Below are positions 1 through 8,630 of a stretch of DNA of 64,000 nucleotides, in pieces. A program made the translations under genes and the position numbers. The DNA lies in the NCBI GenBank assembly GCA_963709395.1, contig CAVPWP010000002.1, positions 1 through 64,000 on the forward strand. Reading direction: 5' to 3'. Each line of letters opens with the position of its first letter. Within the stretch, counting starts at the first letter, position 1. The stretch is from CAVPWP01 sp963709395. GTDB taxonomy: Bacteria > Pseudomonadota > Alphaproteobacteria > Rhodobacterales > Rhodobacteraceae. The notes under the pieces were generated by a model. That model was given only the letters and a program-made list of their open reading frames with translations, did not search any database and had not been told where the DNA came from.

Positions 1-192
1 ACCACCTACCCCTTCAAGAACTGGCTGATCTTCCGGCATTCTGTATTGTGTTGGGATTTCCGAGGCTTGCGAGGGGTGATACAAGCTGACAGTGCCGATT
101 TCGTCTCTGTATCCGCGGACGGTGCGGCATTTTGACGGAATGTCTCTGCGGCCGGATTTCGCGTGATATCTCTGAGCGCCAGTCGCTGCGGT

Positions 193-612
193 TCAGTCCT
201 GTGCGACGCCGAGAACGAGTTGTTGTTCGGCCCAGTCGAGCGGAAGCTCCGGCAAGTCGCGCAGGCGCTTCGTGGTCAGGCCGGCCGGCTGACGACCTTC
301 TAGGATGCTTCTGGCGATGTCGGGCGCGAGCCAGGCCAGAGGAAGGATCCGGCTGGCGACACCCGGTCTTAGTTGCTCGCGCTCGGTGATCTCGGCCACC
401 GACCGAGCCCGGCCTTCCAGAAGCTTGTCCATCCAACGTCGCGCATCTGCGACAATCGCAATCAGGTGCGCATCGCGCCGCTGCGCGCCTGCGTCCGTGT
501 GAAGGACGATCGGGCGGTTGCGTACCTGCCGGTGCAGCGACAGCGGCACGGCGATGGTAGGAGCAAGGGTAGCACCTGGAGTTCGCGGTGTCGCGCAGCG
601 AACTGAGATCAA
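193..612 (-). pseudogene. Remnant of a serine-recombinase-associated C-terminal HTH module
   Basis: The minus-strand reading frame carries the segment RNRPIVL, a linker, then a helical stretch with SVAEI, SRILPLAWLAPDI and a closing LDWAEQQ. This order is what I know from the C-terminal DNA-binding tail of site-specific serine recombinases on alphaproteobacterial mobile elements. The resolvase catalytic domain is absent: upstream of the homologous part the sequence runs into an unrelated arylsulfatase fragment. The apparent start is therefore only the first in-frame start codon and is probably not real. A shorter relative of the same module lies on the same strand at about 21.95-22.07 kb. The family assignment comes from recognised motifs and is moderately secure; that it is a remnant follows from the missing catalytic part. 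Confidence 0.6.
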
Positions 613-648
613 CGGTGATCTGCATGGGCGACGCTACGGGCCTGGATC

Positions 649-897
649 GAGCCGCTGACGCCGCTGCGCACGCCGCTCATATTCAACCTGCGCCGCGATC
701 CCTACGAACGCGGGTACCGCACGTCGAACACCTACTACGACTGGATGATCAGCCGCGCCTTCATGCTCGTCCCGGCGCAGCAGTACGTGGCGAACTTTCT
801 CGCCACCTTCCAGGAGTACCCGCCGCGGCAGGAGGCAGCCTCCTTCAGTCTCGACCGGGTTCTGGAAAAGCTCTCGGAAGCCGGCGGCACGCAGTAG
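649..897 (+). pseudogene. Arylsulfatase C-terminal fragment
   Basis: The frame reads PLRTPLIFNLRRDPYE, then TSNTYYDW, VPAQQYVANFL and a closing SFSLDRVLEKL before a TAG stop. This is the characteristic last 80 or so residues of bacterial arylsulfatases, periplasmic enzymes that release sulfate from sulfate esters. The N-terminal part, with the C/S-x-P-x-R formylglycine motif and the metal site, is missing. Just upstream lies recombinase-like sequence in the opposite orientation, so the gene was cut by rearrangement. There is no start codon or ribosome binding site for this fragment and it is not expected to make a functional product. The identity is clear from the motif order. Confidence 0.75.
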
Positions 898-984
898 CCA
901 AGCATTCCAGCGCCCTGGCTTCGACCCGGGGCGCCGCCTTGCGACCATCGGCAGGTTCTTCACTTTTTCAAGCCGTTCCACGCC

Positions 985-1472
985 CTGAAGCGACGGATCG
1001 GGTTCACCAACCCGGTGCTGATCGACCGGGAGAACACGATCCTCGCCGGGCATGGCCAGGTTGAGGCGGCGAAGATGCTTGGACATGAGACGGTGCCGTG
1101 TCTCCGGATTGAGCACATGACGCCGGATCAGAAGCGGGCGTACGTGCTTGCTGACAACAAGCTCGCGTTGAATGCGGGCTGGGACGATGACCTCCTTGCG
1201 GAGGAGCTCGAGACGCTGTCTTCGCTGGATCTCGACTTCGACCTGACGATCACCGGCTTCTCGATCGCCGAGATCGACAGCCTGATCGAGGCAAGGAGCC
1301 GCAGGAGCCAGACGACCCGGCCGACGATCTCGTGGTCCCCGAGGCGCCGCGACGCGTACGGCCAGGGGATGTCTGGGTACTCGGCCCCCACCGCCTGGTC
1401 TGTGGCGACGCGCTCGACCCGGCGGTGGTGCGTCTCCTGATGGACGGGCATCCGAGCGCCAGAACGCGATGA
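985..1472 (+). pseudogene. ParB-domain/DNA methyltransferase fragment with an internal frameshift
   Basis: The frame to about 1290 reads FTNPVLID, ILAGHG, EAAKMLG, VPCLRI, KRAYVLADNKLALNAGW and ITGFSIAEID. This is the ParB-like N-terminal domain found in front of phage- and ICE-borne DNA methyltransferases. The original frame then turns to nonsense, but the next frame continues the family pattern: an acidic linker, RPGDVW, LGPHRLVCGDA, which leads to the methylase catalytic region. Restoring one G near 1290 joins both parts. Even then the product stops at 1472 before the catalytic DPPY motif, so the gene is truncated as well as frameshifted. It is best read as debris of an integrated element. 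The first 90 nt upstream of 985 remain open but show no clear homology. Confidence 0.65.
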
Positions 1473-1539
1473 ACTGGTCGAGCGATTTGCGACCGATCAT
1501 CCAAATCGTCTTCGCGCCCCATCTTGCGCAATCGCGGCA

Positions 1540-2922
1540 TCATGAGGTCACAGCAGAAAGTGCTGGAAGCCCTGAACGTTCTACCGGCATGCGGAAGATG
1601 GCCTCGAAGCCTGAATCCTGTCCGGGCGGCGGTGAACTCAGTGCGAGGAAGCCCCCCGACTGCCGCGCGATGCGGTCGCTGATGTAGAGGCCCAGGCCAA
1701 ATCCGGACCCGGGATGATCGCTGCTGTGGAACCGATCGGTTAGCCGGTCGAGGTCGTTCGGAGTGATCGCGGCGCCGTCGTTCGTCACGAACAGCTCCCC
1801 GCCTGCGGTCAACCGGACCATGATCGGGCTGCCGGCGGGCGCGTGTTGCAGGGCGTTTTCAAGAAGGTTGCTCGCGACGATGGCGAAGGCATCTGGGTCG
1901 ATGGATGACATCACAGGGCCTTCGGGCAGCGTGACCCGAAGCCGGGCGCCCCTCGCAGGATTGGACGCCAGTTCGTCGACGACCAGCCCGAGAAGCCGGG
2001 CCACATCCTGCGGCGCCTGTGCGGGTCCGATACCGGCCTCGGCCCGCGCCAGTTGCAAGAGCCGCGCCACCAGCCCGCGCATCCGCTTCAGCGCCGCCTC
2101 GAGCCGGTCGATCCGATCGAGCGCCTCCGGGTCCGTCGTCTCGAGGCGCAGCCGCTGGACCTGTGCCAGCGCCACGGCCACGGGACTGCGCAATTCATGC
2201 GCGGCATTGGTTGCAAAGGTGCGTTCGCCCTCGAGTGCCTGCTCCAGCCGGATCATGAATCCATTGAGCTTGGCAGAGATCGCGCGCAGTTCCCCGGGCT
2301 GGCCCGTGGCGTCGATCGGGTCGAGCCGCGTGTCACCCCGTTGCTCGATCTCGGTCGCAAACATGTCCAGAGGCCGAAGTGCCGAACGTGCAATCCAGCC
2401 GACCAGAAGATAGGCGAGTGGCAGAAGCGCGAGCATCGGCACGATGAAGGCGAAGAAACTGTCGAAATAGGCCTCTCGGCGTTCCTCGAGCGGGTCCCCG
2501 AAATGCAGCGAAAGGCCGTCGTCATCCGAGGGAGTTGTGTAGAAGGCATGCGCTTGGGTGCGCGAATAGCCCGCGACCGGCGGACCAACGGGCAAGTCGG
2601 CCTCCTGCGCGCCAGGCGACTGCAGAAGGACGGAACCGTCCCGATCAACCAGCGCAAATACCAAGGCTTCGTCGAGCCCGTCGGCCCCGTCTCTCAGGAT
2701 ATCGGGAAAGACGGTATCCGAATCGACCACGCCCAGCCGATAGGCATTGGACATGATCGGGTGCAGCATGCCGGCGGTTTCGCGCAGTTCAAGGTCGAGC
2801 ATCTCTTCCTGCTCCGATCCCAGAACCAGCGCGGTGGCGACGACCGCCAGAACCCAGATCAGGGCGAACCCGCCGCTGACCAGCAGCGCCAGACGGCCCG
2901 CAAGGGTTCCGCGCCTGATCAT
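1540..2922 (-). CDS. Sensor histidine kinase of an OmpR-type two-component system
   Basis: The 460-residue membrane kinase has a first membrane helix at about residues 8-35, a periplasmic sensor of about 115 residues, a second helix near 155-178, a HAMP-like linker, and a HisKA domain with the H-box AAHELRSP. The HATPase domain follows with N-box NLLENALQHAP and G-box GSGFGLGLYI. On a periplasmic signal it should autophosphorylate the H-box histidine and pass phosphate to the response regulator encoded just upstream. The ATG overlaps the regulator stop codon (ATGA), so the pair is translationally coupled. The layout resembles QseC/PmrB-type kinases. The divergent envelope-modification genes next door suggest a PmrAB-like role, but this is inference from context. 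Confidence 0.93.
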   Translation of the reverse strand: MIRRGTLAGRLALLVSGGFALIWVLAVVATALVLGSEQEEMLDLELRETAGMLHPIMSNAYRLGVVDSDTVFPDILRDGADGLDEALVFALVDRDGSVLLQSPGAQEADLPVGPPVAGYSRTQAHAFYTTPSDDDGLSLHFGDPLEERREAYFDSFFAFIVPMLALLPLAYLLVGWIARSALRPLDMFATEIEQRGDTRLDPIDATGQPGELRAISAKLNGFMIRLEQALEGERTFATNAAHELRSPVAVALAQVQRLRLETTDPEALDRIDRLEAALKRMRGLVARLLQLARAEAGIGPAQAPQDVARLLGLVVDELASNPARGARLRVTLPEGPVMSSIDPDAFAIVASNLLENALQHAPAGSPIMVRLTAGGELFVTNDGAAITPNDLDRLTDRFHSSDHPGSGFGLGLYISDRIARQSGGFLALSSPPPGQDSGFEAIFRMPVERSGLPALSAVTS

Positions 2923-3578
2923 GCCCGGCCCATGCGGTAGCCGAAGCCGCGCACGGTTTCGATGCAGTCGCGGCCAAGCTTGGTGCGAAGCCGGCTGACA
3001 TGGGCTTCGATCGCGTTGCTTTCGACCTCGTCGCCGAAGCCGTAGAGCGCATCCTCGAGGTCGATTTTCGGGATCACCGCTTCAGGCCGGCGACTGAGCC
3101 GTTCAAGGATTGCCCACTCACGCGGGGTCAGGGCCACCGGGGTCCCTCCGATCTCGACTGTCCGTGCCTCTGGAAGGATGCGCAGCGCCCCGAACTGGCG
3201 TTCGGTCTTCCGGGTCCCCTCGGCCCGGCGCAGGATCGCCTCGATCCGCGCCGTCATCTCGTCAAGGTCGTAGGGCTTGACGAGATAGTCGTCCGCGCCG
3301 GCCTTCAGCCCTTCGACCCGCTCCATGATCCGGTCGCGCGCGGTCACGATCAGAACCGGTGTCGTCGAGCCACGGTCGCGCAGACCCCGCAAGAGCGACA
3401 GCCCGTCGCCGTCGGGCAGGCGCAGGTCCAGAAGGACAAGGTCGTACTGCGCCGCGCGCACCGCGGCCTCGGCCTCGTCGAGGGTGGGGGCATGATCCAC
3501 GGCATGCGCCTGCGCGCGCAGGTGATCCAGCACCGCGTGGGCAAGGTCGGGTTCATCCTCGACGACAAGCAGCCGCAT
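2919..3578 (-). CDS. OmpR/PhoB-family response regulator
   Basis: The 219-residue protein starts with a receiver domain: acidic pocket VVEDEPDL, phospho-acceptor aspartate in LVLLDLRLPDGDG, and lysine in LVKPYD. It ends with a winged-helix DNA-binding domain that includes LTPREWAILE and VSRLRTKLG. I chose the internal ATG in front of RLLVVEDE because the receiver beta strand begins there; the frame stays open for 35 more codons upstream but has no receptor-domain homology. The gene is first in a two-gene operon with the sensor kinase, overlapping it by 4 nt. It diverges from the LAB_N/ArnT-like/GT2 operon and is the obvious candidate to control it. Confidence 0.93.
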   Translation of the reverse strand: MRLLVVEDEPDLAHAVLDHLRAQAHAVDHAPTLDEAEAAVRAAQYDLVLLDLRLPDGDGLSLLRGLRDRGSTTPVLIVTARDRIMERVEGLKAGADDYLVKPYDLDEMTARIEAILRRAEGTRKTERQFGALRILPEARTVEIGGTPVALTPREWAILERLSRRPEAVIPKIDLEDALYGFGDEVESNAIEAHVSRLRTKLGRDCIETVRGFGYRMGRA

Positions 3579-3602
3579 TCGCGTCGGTCCCATTCGATTT
3601 CG

Positions 3603-3617
3603 GCCCCTTATAGGGGC
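3603..3617. promoter_or_regulatory. Palindrome in the divergent regulator/LAB_N intergenic region
   Basis: GCCCCT-TAT-AGGGGC is a perfect 6-bp inverted repeat with a 3-nt AT centre. It lies 25 nt before the response-regulator start and about 80 nt before the LAB_N coding region. It could be an operator or part of a promoter core for either direction. OmpR-family regulators usually bind direct repeats, so which protein would bind is unclear. Confidence 0.3.
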
Positions 3618-3695
3618 ACCGTCAGCGATCCGTAAGGTTGCCCTGCGCAAGACCGGCCCAAACCCGGCAGGTTCGCCGGGCAAAGGGGCTTTGGG

Positions 3696-3974
3696 TGGAA
3701 TGACTTCAGGAACAATCTGGCTCGCGTCGGCTTTCTCGGCCAGGCGCTGTTCACATCGCGATTCCTTGTCCAGTGGATCGTCAGCGAACGACGGGGGGAA
3801 AGCGTGATTCCCCTGGCATTCTGGTGGTTCAGCATCCTCGGCGGCCTGACGCTTCTGAGCTATGCGCTCTGGCGGCAGGACCCGGTGTTCATCCTGGGCC
3901 AGGCGACGGGGCTTGTGGTCTATGCACGCAACCTGATCCTGATCTTCCGCAAGCGCAATGCGGTGACATCATGA
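3696..3974 (+). CDS. LAB_N (lipid A biosynthesis N-terminal) domain membrane protein, start codon not identifiable
   Basis: The frame reads VGFLGQALFTSRFLVQWI, SERRGESVIPLAFWWFS and a second hydrophobic stretch ending FILGQATGLVVYARNL. This is the small LAB_N family, integral membrane proteins of about 95 residues encoded beside ArnT-type and DPM1-type glycosyltransferases. Three membrane helices are visible. The homologous region begins at about 3696, but no ATG, GTG or TTG occurs in this frame between the stop at 3633 and the family core. Either the true start lies in another frame behind an indel, or a non-standard start is used. The stop overlaps the ATG of the next gene (ATGA), so it belongs to the same operon. 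Confidence 0.75.
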   Translation, partial: WNDFRNNLARVGFLGQALFTSRFLVQWIVSERRGESVIPLAFWWFSILGGLTLLSYALWRQDPVFILGQATGLVVYARNLILIFRKRNAVTS

Positions 3975-5545
3975 CCCTTCGGACGACGGCGAACCTGACG
4001 GTCGCGGCGATGATCCTGCTTGTGGTCGCCGGCGTGCTCCTGCGCCCGCTCACTCCCGTCGACGAAACCCGCTACGTGGCAGTCGCCTGGGAGATGTGGT
4101 TGAGCGGCGACTACTTCGTGCCGACACGCAACTTCGAGCTCTACACCCACAAGCCGCCGCTCCTGTTCTGGTCGATCAACCTTGTCTGGGCTTTCTTCGG
4201 CGTTTCCGAAACAGCGGCACGCCTTGTCGCGCCCTTCTATGGCATCATCGGGCTTCTTCTGGCGGGACGGCTTGCCCGCAGGCTCTGGCCGGACGACCCC
4301 GAAATCGGCGCGCGGACCAGAATCGCGCTTGCGGGTCTTCTGATCTTCGCCGTCGCGGCGGGGCTGACGATGTTCGACGCGATGCTCGCCACGGCGACGA
4401 TCGCGGGAATGCTCGCGCTGGTCACCGCAGGGCGGACCGGGGCATGGCGCTGGTGGATCGCGCTTGGCGCGGCGCTGGCGATGGGCGTGCTGTCCAAGGG
4501 GCCGGTGATCCTGGTTCACCTGTTGCCCGCGGCCCTGTTGCTGCCGGTCTGGGCCGATGCAAGCTGGCCCGTGACGTGGCGGCGCGCGCTTGCGGGCACG
4601 GGCGTCGCGTTCCTGAGCGGGCTTGCGATCGTCGGTCTGTGGCTCGGGCCGGCTCTGCTCATGGGCGGGCCGGAGTACCGCGAGGCCGTCCTCTGGACCC
4701 AGAGCGCGGGGCGCATGAGCAACAGTTTCTCCCATGCTAGGCCCTGGTGGTTCTTTCTTGCCGTCCTCCCGCTTCTGACCTTTCCCTGGGTCTTCGTTCC
4801 CGCGATCTGGCGGGCCGGGCGGAAGACAGCCGTCTGGTCCGAACCGGGGATGCGGCTGGCGCTGGTCTGGGGCGGCGCGGCCCTTGTCTTTTTCAGCGTG
4901 ATCAGCGGCAAGCAGATCCATTATGTTGTCCCTGAACTTGCGGCCGTGGCCCTCATCGTGGGACGTCTGACGCGCGAGGCGGGGTCCTTTCGCCTGACCT
5001 GGGCGATCGTGCCCCTGGGCCTCGCGGCGGTGCTTGCCGTCGCAGCGGCGGCGGGGCTGGTCCCGATGGGCAAGGTCGGCCTTCTCCTGCAACCACGCTC
5101 GATGCTGCTGGCCTGGGCGCTGGTGATCGTTGCGATCGGCTGGGTCGCACTCCTTCTCGGGGGGCTGCGCGGGGGAGCGGTGCTGACACTGGGCACGCTT
5201 CTGGCGGTCAACCTTCTGATCGGCCTCACCGATATGCGCGGGGTCTACGATACCCACCGCATCGCCCGGGTGATCGCCCCCTACGAAGACGCCGGGATCG
5301 CGATCATCGGCCAATCCTACCATGCCGAGTTCAACTTCGCGGGACGGCTGACGCAGCCGGTGGCAACGCCCGTCGGGCAGGACGCCATCGACGCATGGAT
5401 CGACGCCCATCCCGGCGGGCTGATCATCGGTCGTCCCGACCGCGCCAGCCTGCCCTGGCGTCCGGACGAAACCATCCTGTTCCGCGGATCCCCCTATGCC
5501 CTGTGGCGCGTCGCCCGGGCCCCACAGAAGGAAAGCACGTCATGA
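3971..5545 (+). CDS. ArnT-like membrane glycosyltransferase (PMT/GT83-type fold)
   Basis: The 524-residue polytopic protein begins with a membrane helix followed by PVDETRYVAVAWEMWLSGDY, the acidic luminal loop typical of ArnT/PMT-like GT-C transferases. HKPPLLFW and many helices follow, then a soluble C-terminal part. Family members move a sugar from a polyprenyl-phosphate carrier to lipid A or another envelope acceptor in the periplasm. The ATG overlaps the LAB_N stop and the TGA overlaps the next gene's ATG. The gene order with LAB_N, GT2 and PAP2 is typical of lipid A modification clusters, in which the GT2 protein makes the lipid-linked donor. The acceptor and the sugar cannot be read from sequence. 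Confidence 0.85.
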   Translation: MTLRTTANLTVAAMILLVVAGVLLRPLTPVDETRYVAVAWEMWLSGDYFVPTRNFELYTHKPPLLFWSINLVWAFFGVSETAARLVAPFYGIIGLLLAGRLARRLWPDDPEIGARTRIALAGLLIFAVAAGLTMFDAMLATATIAGMLALVTAGRTGAWRWWIALGAALAMGVLSKGPVILVHLLPAALLLPVWADASWPVTWRRALAGTGVAFLSGLAIVGLWLGPALLMGGPEYREAVLWTQSAGRMSNSFSHARPWWFFLAVLPLLTFPWVFVPAIWRAGRKTAVWSEPGMRLALVWGGAALVFFSVISGKQIHYVVPELAAVALIVGRLTREAGSFRLTWAIVPLGLAAVLAVAAAAGLVPMGKVGLLLQPRSMLLAWALVIVAIGWVALLLGGLRGGAVLTLGTLLAVNLLIGLTDMRGVYDTHRIARVIAPYEDAGIAIIGQSYHAEFNFAGRLTQPVATPVGQDAIDAWIDAHPGGLIIGRPDRASLPWRPDETILFRGSPYALWRVARAPQKESTS

Positions 5546-6339
5546 CAGTCGCGCACCCCGACATTTCCGTCGTCATCCCCGCCCGGGACGAAGTGATGGC
5601 CCTCGAAAGTCTCTTGGCCGAAGTCGACGCGGCGCTTGCGGGCCAGTCCTTCGAGATCGTGGTGATCGACGACGGATCGACCGATGGCAGCCATCACCTG
5701 CTGACCCGGCTGTCGGCGCGCAATCCGCGGCTGCGCTGGTTGCGCAACGACACCGCCGTCGGCCAGTCGGCGTCGATCCGGCGCGGCGTGCGCCATGCGC
5801 GGGCGGGGCTGATCGTGACGCTTGACGGTGACGGACAGAACCCGCCGGACCAGATCCCCGCCCTCGTGGCTCCGTTCGGCCTGCCTGGAAGTGCCAGCCT
5901 TGGCCTTGTTCAGGGGCAGCGTGAAAAGCGGCAGGACACAGCGGCCAAACGGGCCGGGTCGCGCATCGCGAACGCGATCCGCGGCGCCCTCCTGCAGGAC
6001 GGCGTGCGCGATTCCGGCTGCGGACTGAAGGCATTCCGCCGCGAGGCCTATTTCGACCTTCCCTGGTTCGATCACATCCATCGCTTCATGCCCGCGATGA
6101 TGCTGCGCGAGGGATGGCATGTGCAGACTGTCCCCGTCAGCCACCGCGAACGCAATGGTGGTCAATCGAAGTACGGCAATCTCTCGCGCGCGCTCGTGGG
6201 GATTCCCGATCTGCTGGGCGCGGCCTGGCTGATCCGGCGCGCGGGTCCGCCTCGCCACGCACCGAAGGACGCTGGCGCCAATGTGGTCGACCTTGCGGAG
6301 GCGCCGGCCGGGCAGATCGCCGGGATCGGGGCGCGGTGA
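5542..6339 (+). CDS. GT2 family glycosyltransferase (DPM1/ArnC-like)
   Basis: The 265-residue cytoplasmic enzyme begins ISVVIPARDE and contains VVIDDGSTDGS and LDGDGQNPPDQIP, the nucleotide-sugar and metal-binding aspartates of GT-A family 2. SGCGLKAFRRE and NGGQSKYGNL in the second half are typical of polyprenyl-phosphate sugar transferases. It probably charges undecaprenyl phosphate with the sugar that the neighbouring ArnT-like enzyme then uses. It lacks the C-terminal membrane helices of ArnC, as many short DPM1-like proteins do. I chose the ATG that overlaps the preceding stop (ATGA). The TGA overlaps a GTG start of the broken PAP2 gene. Confidence 0.9.
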   Translation: MTVAHPDISVVIPARDEVMALESLLAEVDAALAGQSFEIVVIDDGSTDGSHHLLTRLSARNPRLRWLRNDTAVGQSASIRRGVRHARAGLIVTLDGDGQNPPDQIPALVAPFGLPGSASLGLVQGQREKRQDTAAKRAGSRIANAIRGALLQDGVRDSGCGLKAFRREAYFDLPWFDHIHRFMPAMMLREGWHVQTVPVSHRERNGGQSKYGNLSRALVGIPDLLGAAWLIRRAGPPRHAPKDAGANVVDLAEAPAGQIAGIGAR

Positions 6340-6740
6340 GACCTGGCTCGGTCGACTGGCGGCCCTGGTTCGAGGTCTGGCCGCCGGTCGCACTGCTCGC
6401 CACAAGTGCGCTGCTTGCCTTTCCCGGTATCGACCTTGGCGTGAGCGGGCTTTTCGGCGATCCGACGGCAGGCTTTCCGCGAGGCGGGATGGTAACCCGG
6501 CTGGCACAGGCTGGGGTGGAGGAGCCAATGGTCAAGGCACTAGTGGGCCATATCGCTTTCGATTGGGCCAAGGCTCGTCCGAAAAGACCGGTCTGGATTG
6601 CAACCGTGACCGGGATTGAGGTTCAGCCCCCAGGCTTCTCAAACCTCGTACGCCATTGTTTGTCTTGCAAGGCTGGTCGTTTGATCGAGCGACGCTGCTT
6701 TGTCATACCGGGATGGGAAGGAAGAACCGGGCTTGGTTGA
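6336..6740 (+). pseudogene. Truncated PAP2 phosphatase fused to an integrase-like tail
   Basis: A GTG overlapping the previous stop opens a 134-codon frame. Residues 1-49 contain a membrane helix and then FPGIDLGVSGLFGDP, GFP, the N-terminal signature of PAP2-type lipid phosphatases encoded in this kind of cluster. From residue 52 the sequence changes to VTRLAQAGVEEPMVKALVGH, which looks like the C-terminal alpha-helical part of a tyrosine integrase shortly before its catalytic Tyr. The remaining residues resemble neither family. None of the PAP2 catalytic motifs (KxxxxxxRP, PSGH, SRxxxxxH) is present, so the phosphatase is lost. The end of the frame overlaps the AAA+ gene on the other strand by about 120 nt. 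The PAP2 start is quite secure, the integrase part less so. Confidence 0.6.
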
Positions 6741-8630
6741 GATGTCACCTTTCCATCGCCTTTGATCAATAGGACAGTCTTTCCTTGGCGTTCCTCGACA
6801 GCTTCGATGCACAGGTCCTCTTCGTAGCCCGACAAGAAGAACGTGCGCGCCAGCGGGTTTATGAAATGGGTTTCGATCCGGTTGGCGATGCCCCGCCCCC
6901 CATCAAACGAGTCCAGTGTACAAAACTGCTTGAGCGCGTGGCGGGCATCGGGCTCTAGTGTGATCCTCACCCCGTGTTCGCCCTCGATCCTACGCAGCAC
7001 CCGGTCAAGTAGGGAGTTGAAGATGGCATGCATTCCCGCAGGGCTCAGAAAATCGAAGGCGACGATGTTCTGACCGATGCGATTGAGGAGTTCCGGGCGC
7101 TGGAGCTCATTTCGGAAGTGCTCCTGCACGGCTTTCGTGATCTTCAGGGACAGCTCTTCGTGGCTGTCGGACGGCAGGACGTTCATCCCCATGTTCACGG
7201 CCCGTGAGCCCTGAACGATCCCGATGTTGGACGTGAAGATGATGAGCGCTTCCGAGAAGTAGCTCGTTGCACCGCGCGCATCCGTCAGCCGGCCCTCGTC
7301 GAGTATTTGTAGAAACAGGTCCAGCACCCTCGGATGCGCCTTTTCGACCTCGTCGAACAGGAAGACGCTAAACGGCCTGCGGATAGCGGCGTTTACAAGA
7401 TCGCCTCCCTTCTCATGCCCCGGTTGACCCGGCGGTGCCCCGATGAGCCGGGCGATCGAATTTTCCTCCATGAACTCGGACATGTCGAAGCGATGACAGA
7501 GGGTGTCGTCACCGAAAAGCAGTTCGGTCACCGCCTTCGCGAGTTCCGTCTTTCCGACACCGGTTGGCCCCACGAAGAATAATGCTCCCCGTGGCCGGGT
7601 ATGCATCGCGCCGGATTGTATCCCGGACAAGCCGAGGATCGACCTGGCCAGGATGTCGAGTGTCTTGTCGATTGCGTGAGGCTGGCCTTTGATCCGTGTC
7701 TCCAGCATGGCCTTGGCGTCCCGCATCCGGTTTCGAAGAACCGGCGATGTCCACGGGTTGCGCCGTGATCCGGTGCGAAAGACCCGGATCGCATCGGAGA
7801 TATGATCAAGTCCGAAGCCTTCGGCTTGCGCCACTTTGGCGATCGCTTCCATGGCAGCAAGCGGCTTGCCATCGCATTCAAGCGAGAACTGCTGGAGCAA
7901 TCTCTCTTCACTGGCGACGACGTCATCCCCGATCCACCCGTATTTGCGAGCCAGATGGCAGGCAAATTGGAAACGGTCCTCCAGGTTCGGGTCTTCCAAT
8001 TGCACTTCGCGCAGCGATGCATTGTTCAGCACGAACCAATCCGGCAGGTCCGCGGGATGATCGAGCAGCCAGAACGTCGGGTTGATCTTGTGCCCAGTCG
8101 CTTTCCGACGCCGCAGCCGGGAATTGAGGTCGATCGAAACGAAGAGGGTTCTCAAGCGTCTCGCCAGCCTTTCCCTTCAGATGCGACGCGTGATCTATCA
8201 GCAATGCGATGCGGAACGGGGTGAACTCCAGAACGGCCTTCTGGGCCTGGATCAGATCCGACAACGCGTTCAGTTGGCTTCCCAGAGGAAGGAGACCTGC
8301 CTTCAAGGCGTCCGTTTCCCTGGGGCCGGTGGTCTGAGCAATCGATAGGCCGGCCACCGGATCAAAAACGAGAAGGGCGCGGAAACCGGCCAAGCGCAAC
8401 ACGTCCCATAGCGTACCTACGAGATCCTTGAAGACGTCGTGTGGCGGGATTGGCGACGGAAAGAGGTCGCCTGCATTTCCAGAGAGGACGATATGATCGG
8501 CATAGGCGAGCGCCGACCCGACCTCATCGAACCACGCAGGCAGGTCGTGACTTTCAATCGAATCGTTCCGCTTCGCGTCCATCGTCTCGTGTTCGACCGC
8601 CTGACATGCGGCCGCCTCCTTGGGTGTCAC
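6623..8630 (-). pseudogene. Two-module AAA+ ATPase (ClpB-like C-terminal half) interrupted by one frameshift
   Basis: The N-terminal frame (8630 to about 8160) encodes an ATPase-like domain with HIVLSGNAGDLF in place of a Walker A loop and a Walker-B-like IALLIDHASHL. After one extra base near 8156 the next frame continues with NPTFWLLDHPADLPDWFVLNN, a helical spacer, and a canonical ClpB-type AAA_2 domain: Walker A GPTGVGKTE, Walker B VFLFDEVEKAHP, sensor IIFTSNIG, arginine finger LLNRIG and a D2-small-like C terminus. Joined, it would be about 650 residues. Starts: GTG 8630 or ATG 8582. It has no Clp N-domain, no ClpP loop that I can recognise and no partner gene nearby. It sits between mobile remnants, so real decay is plausible, though a sequencing indel would also explain the break. 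Its function is unknown; remodelling of a protein partner is expected. Confidence 0.7.
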
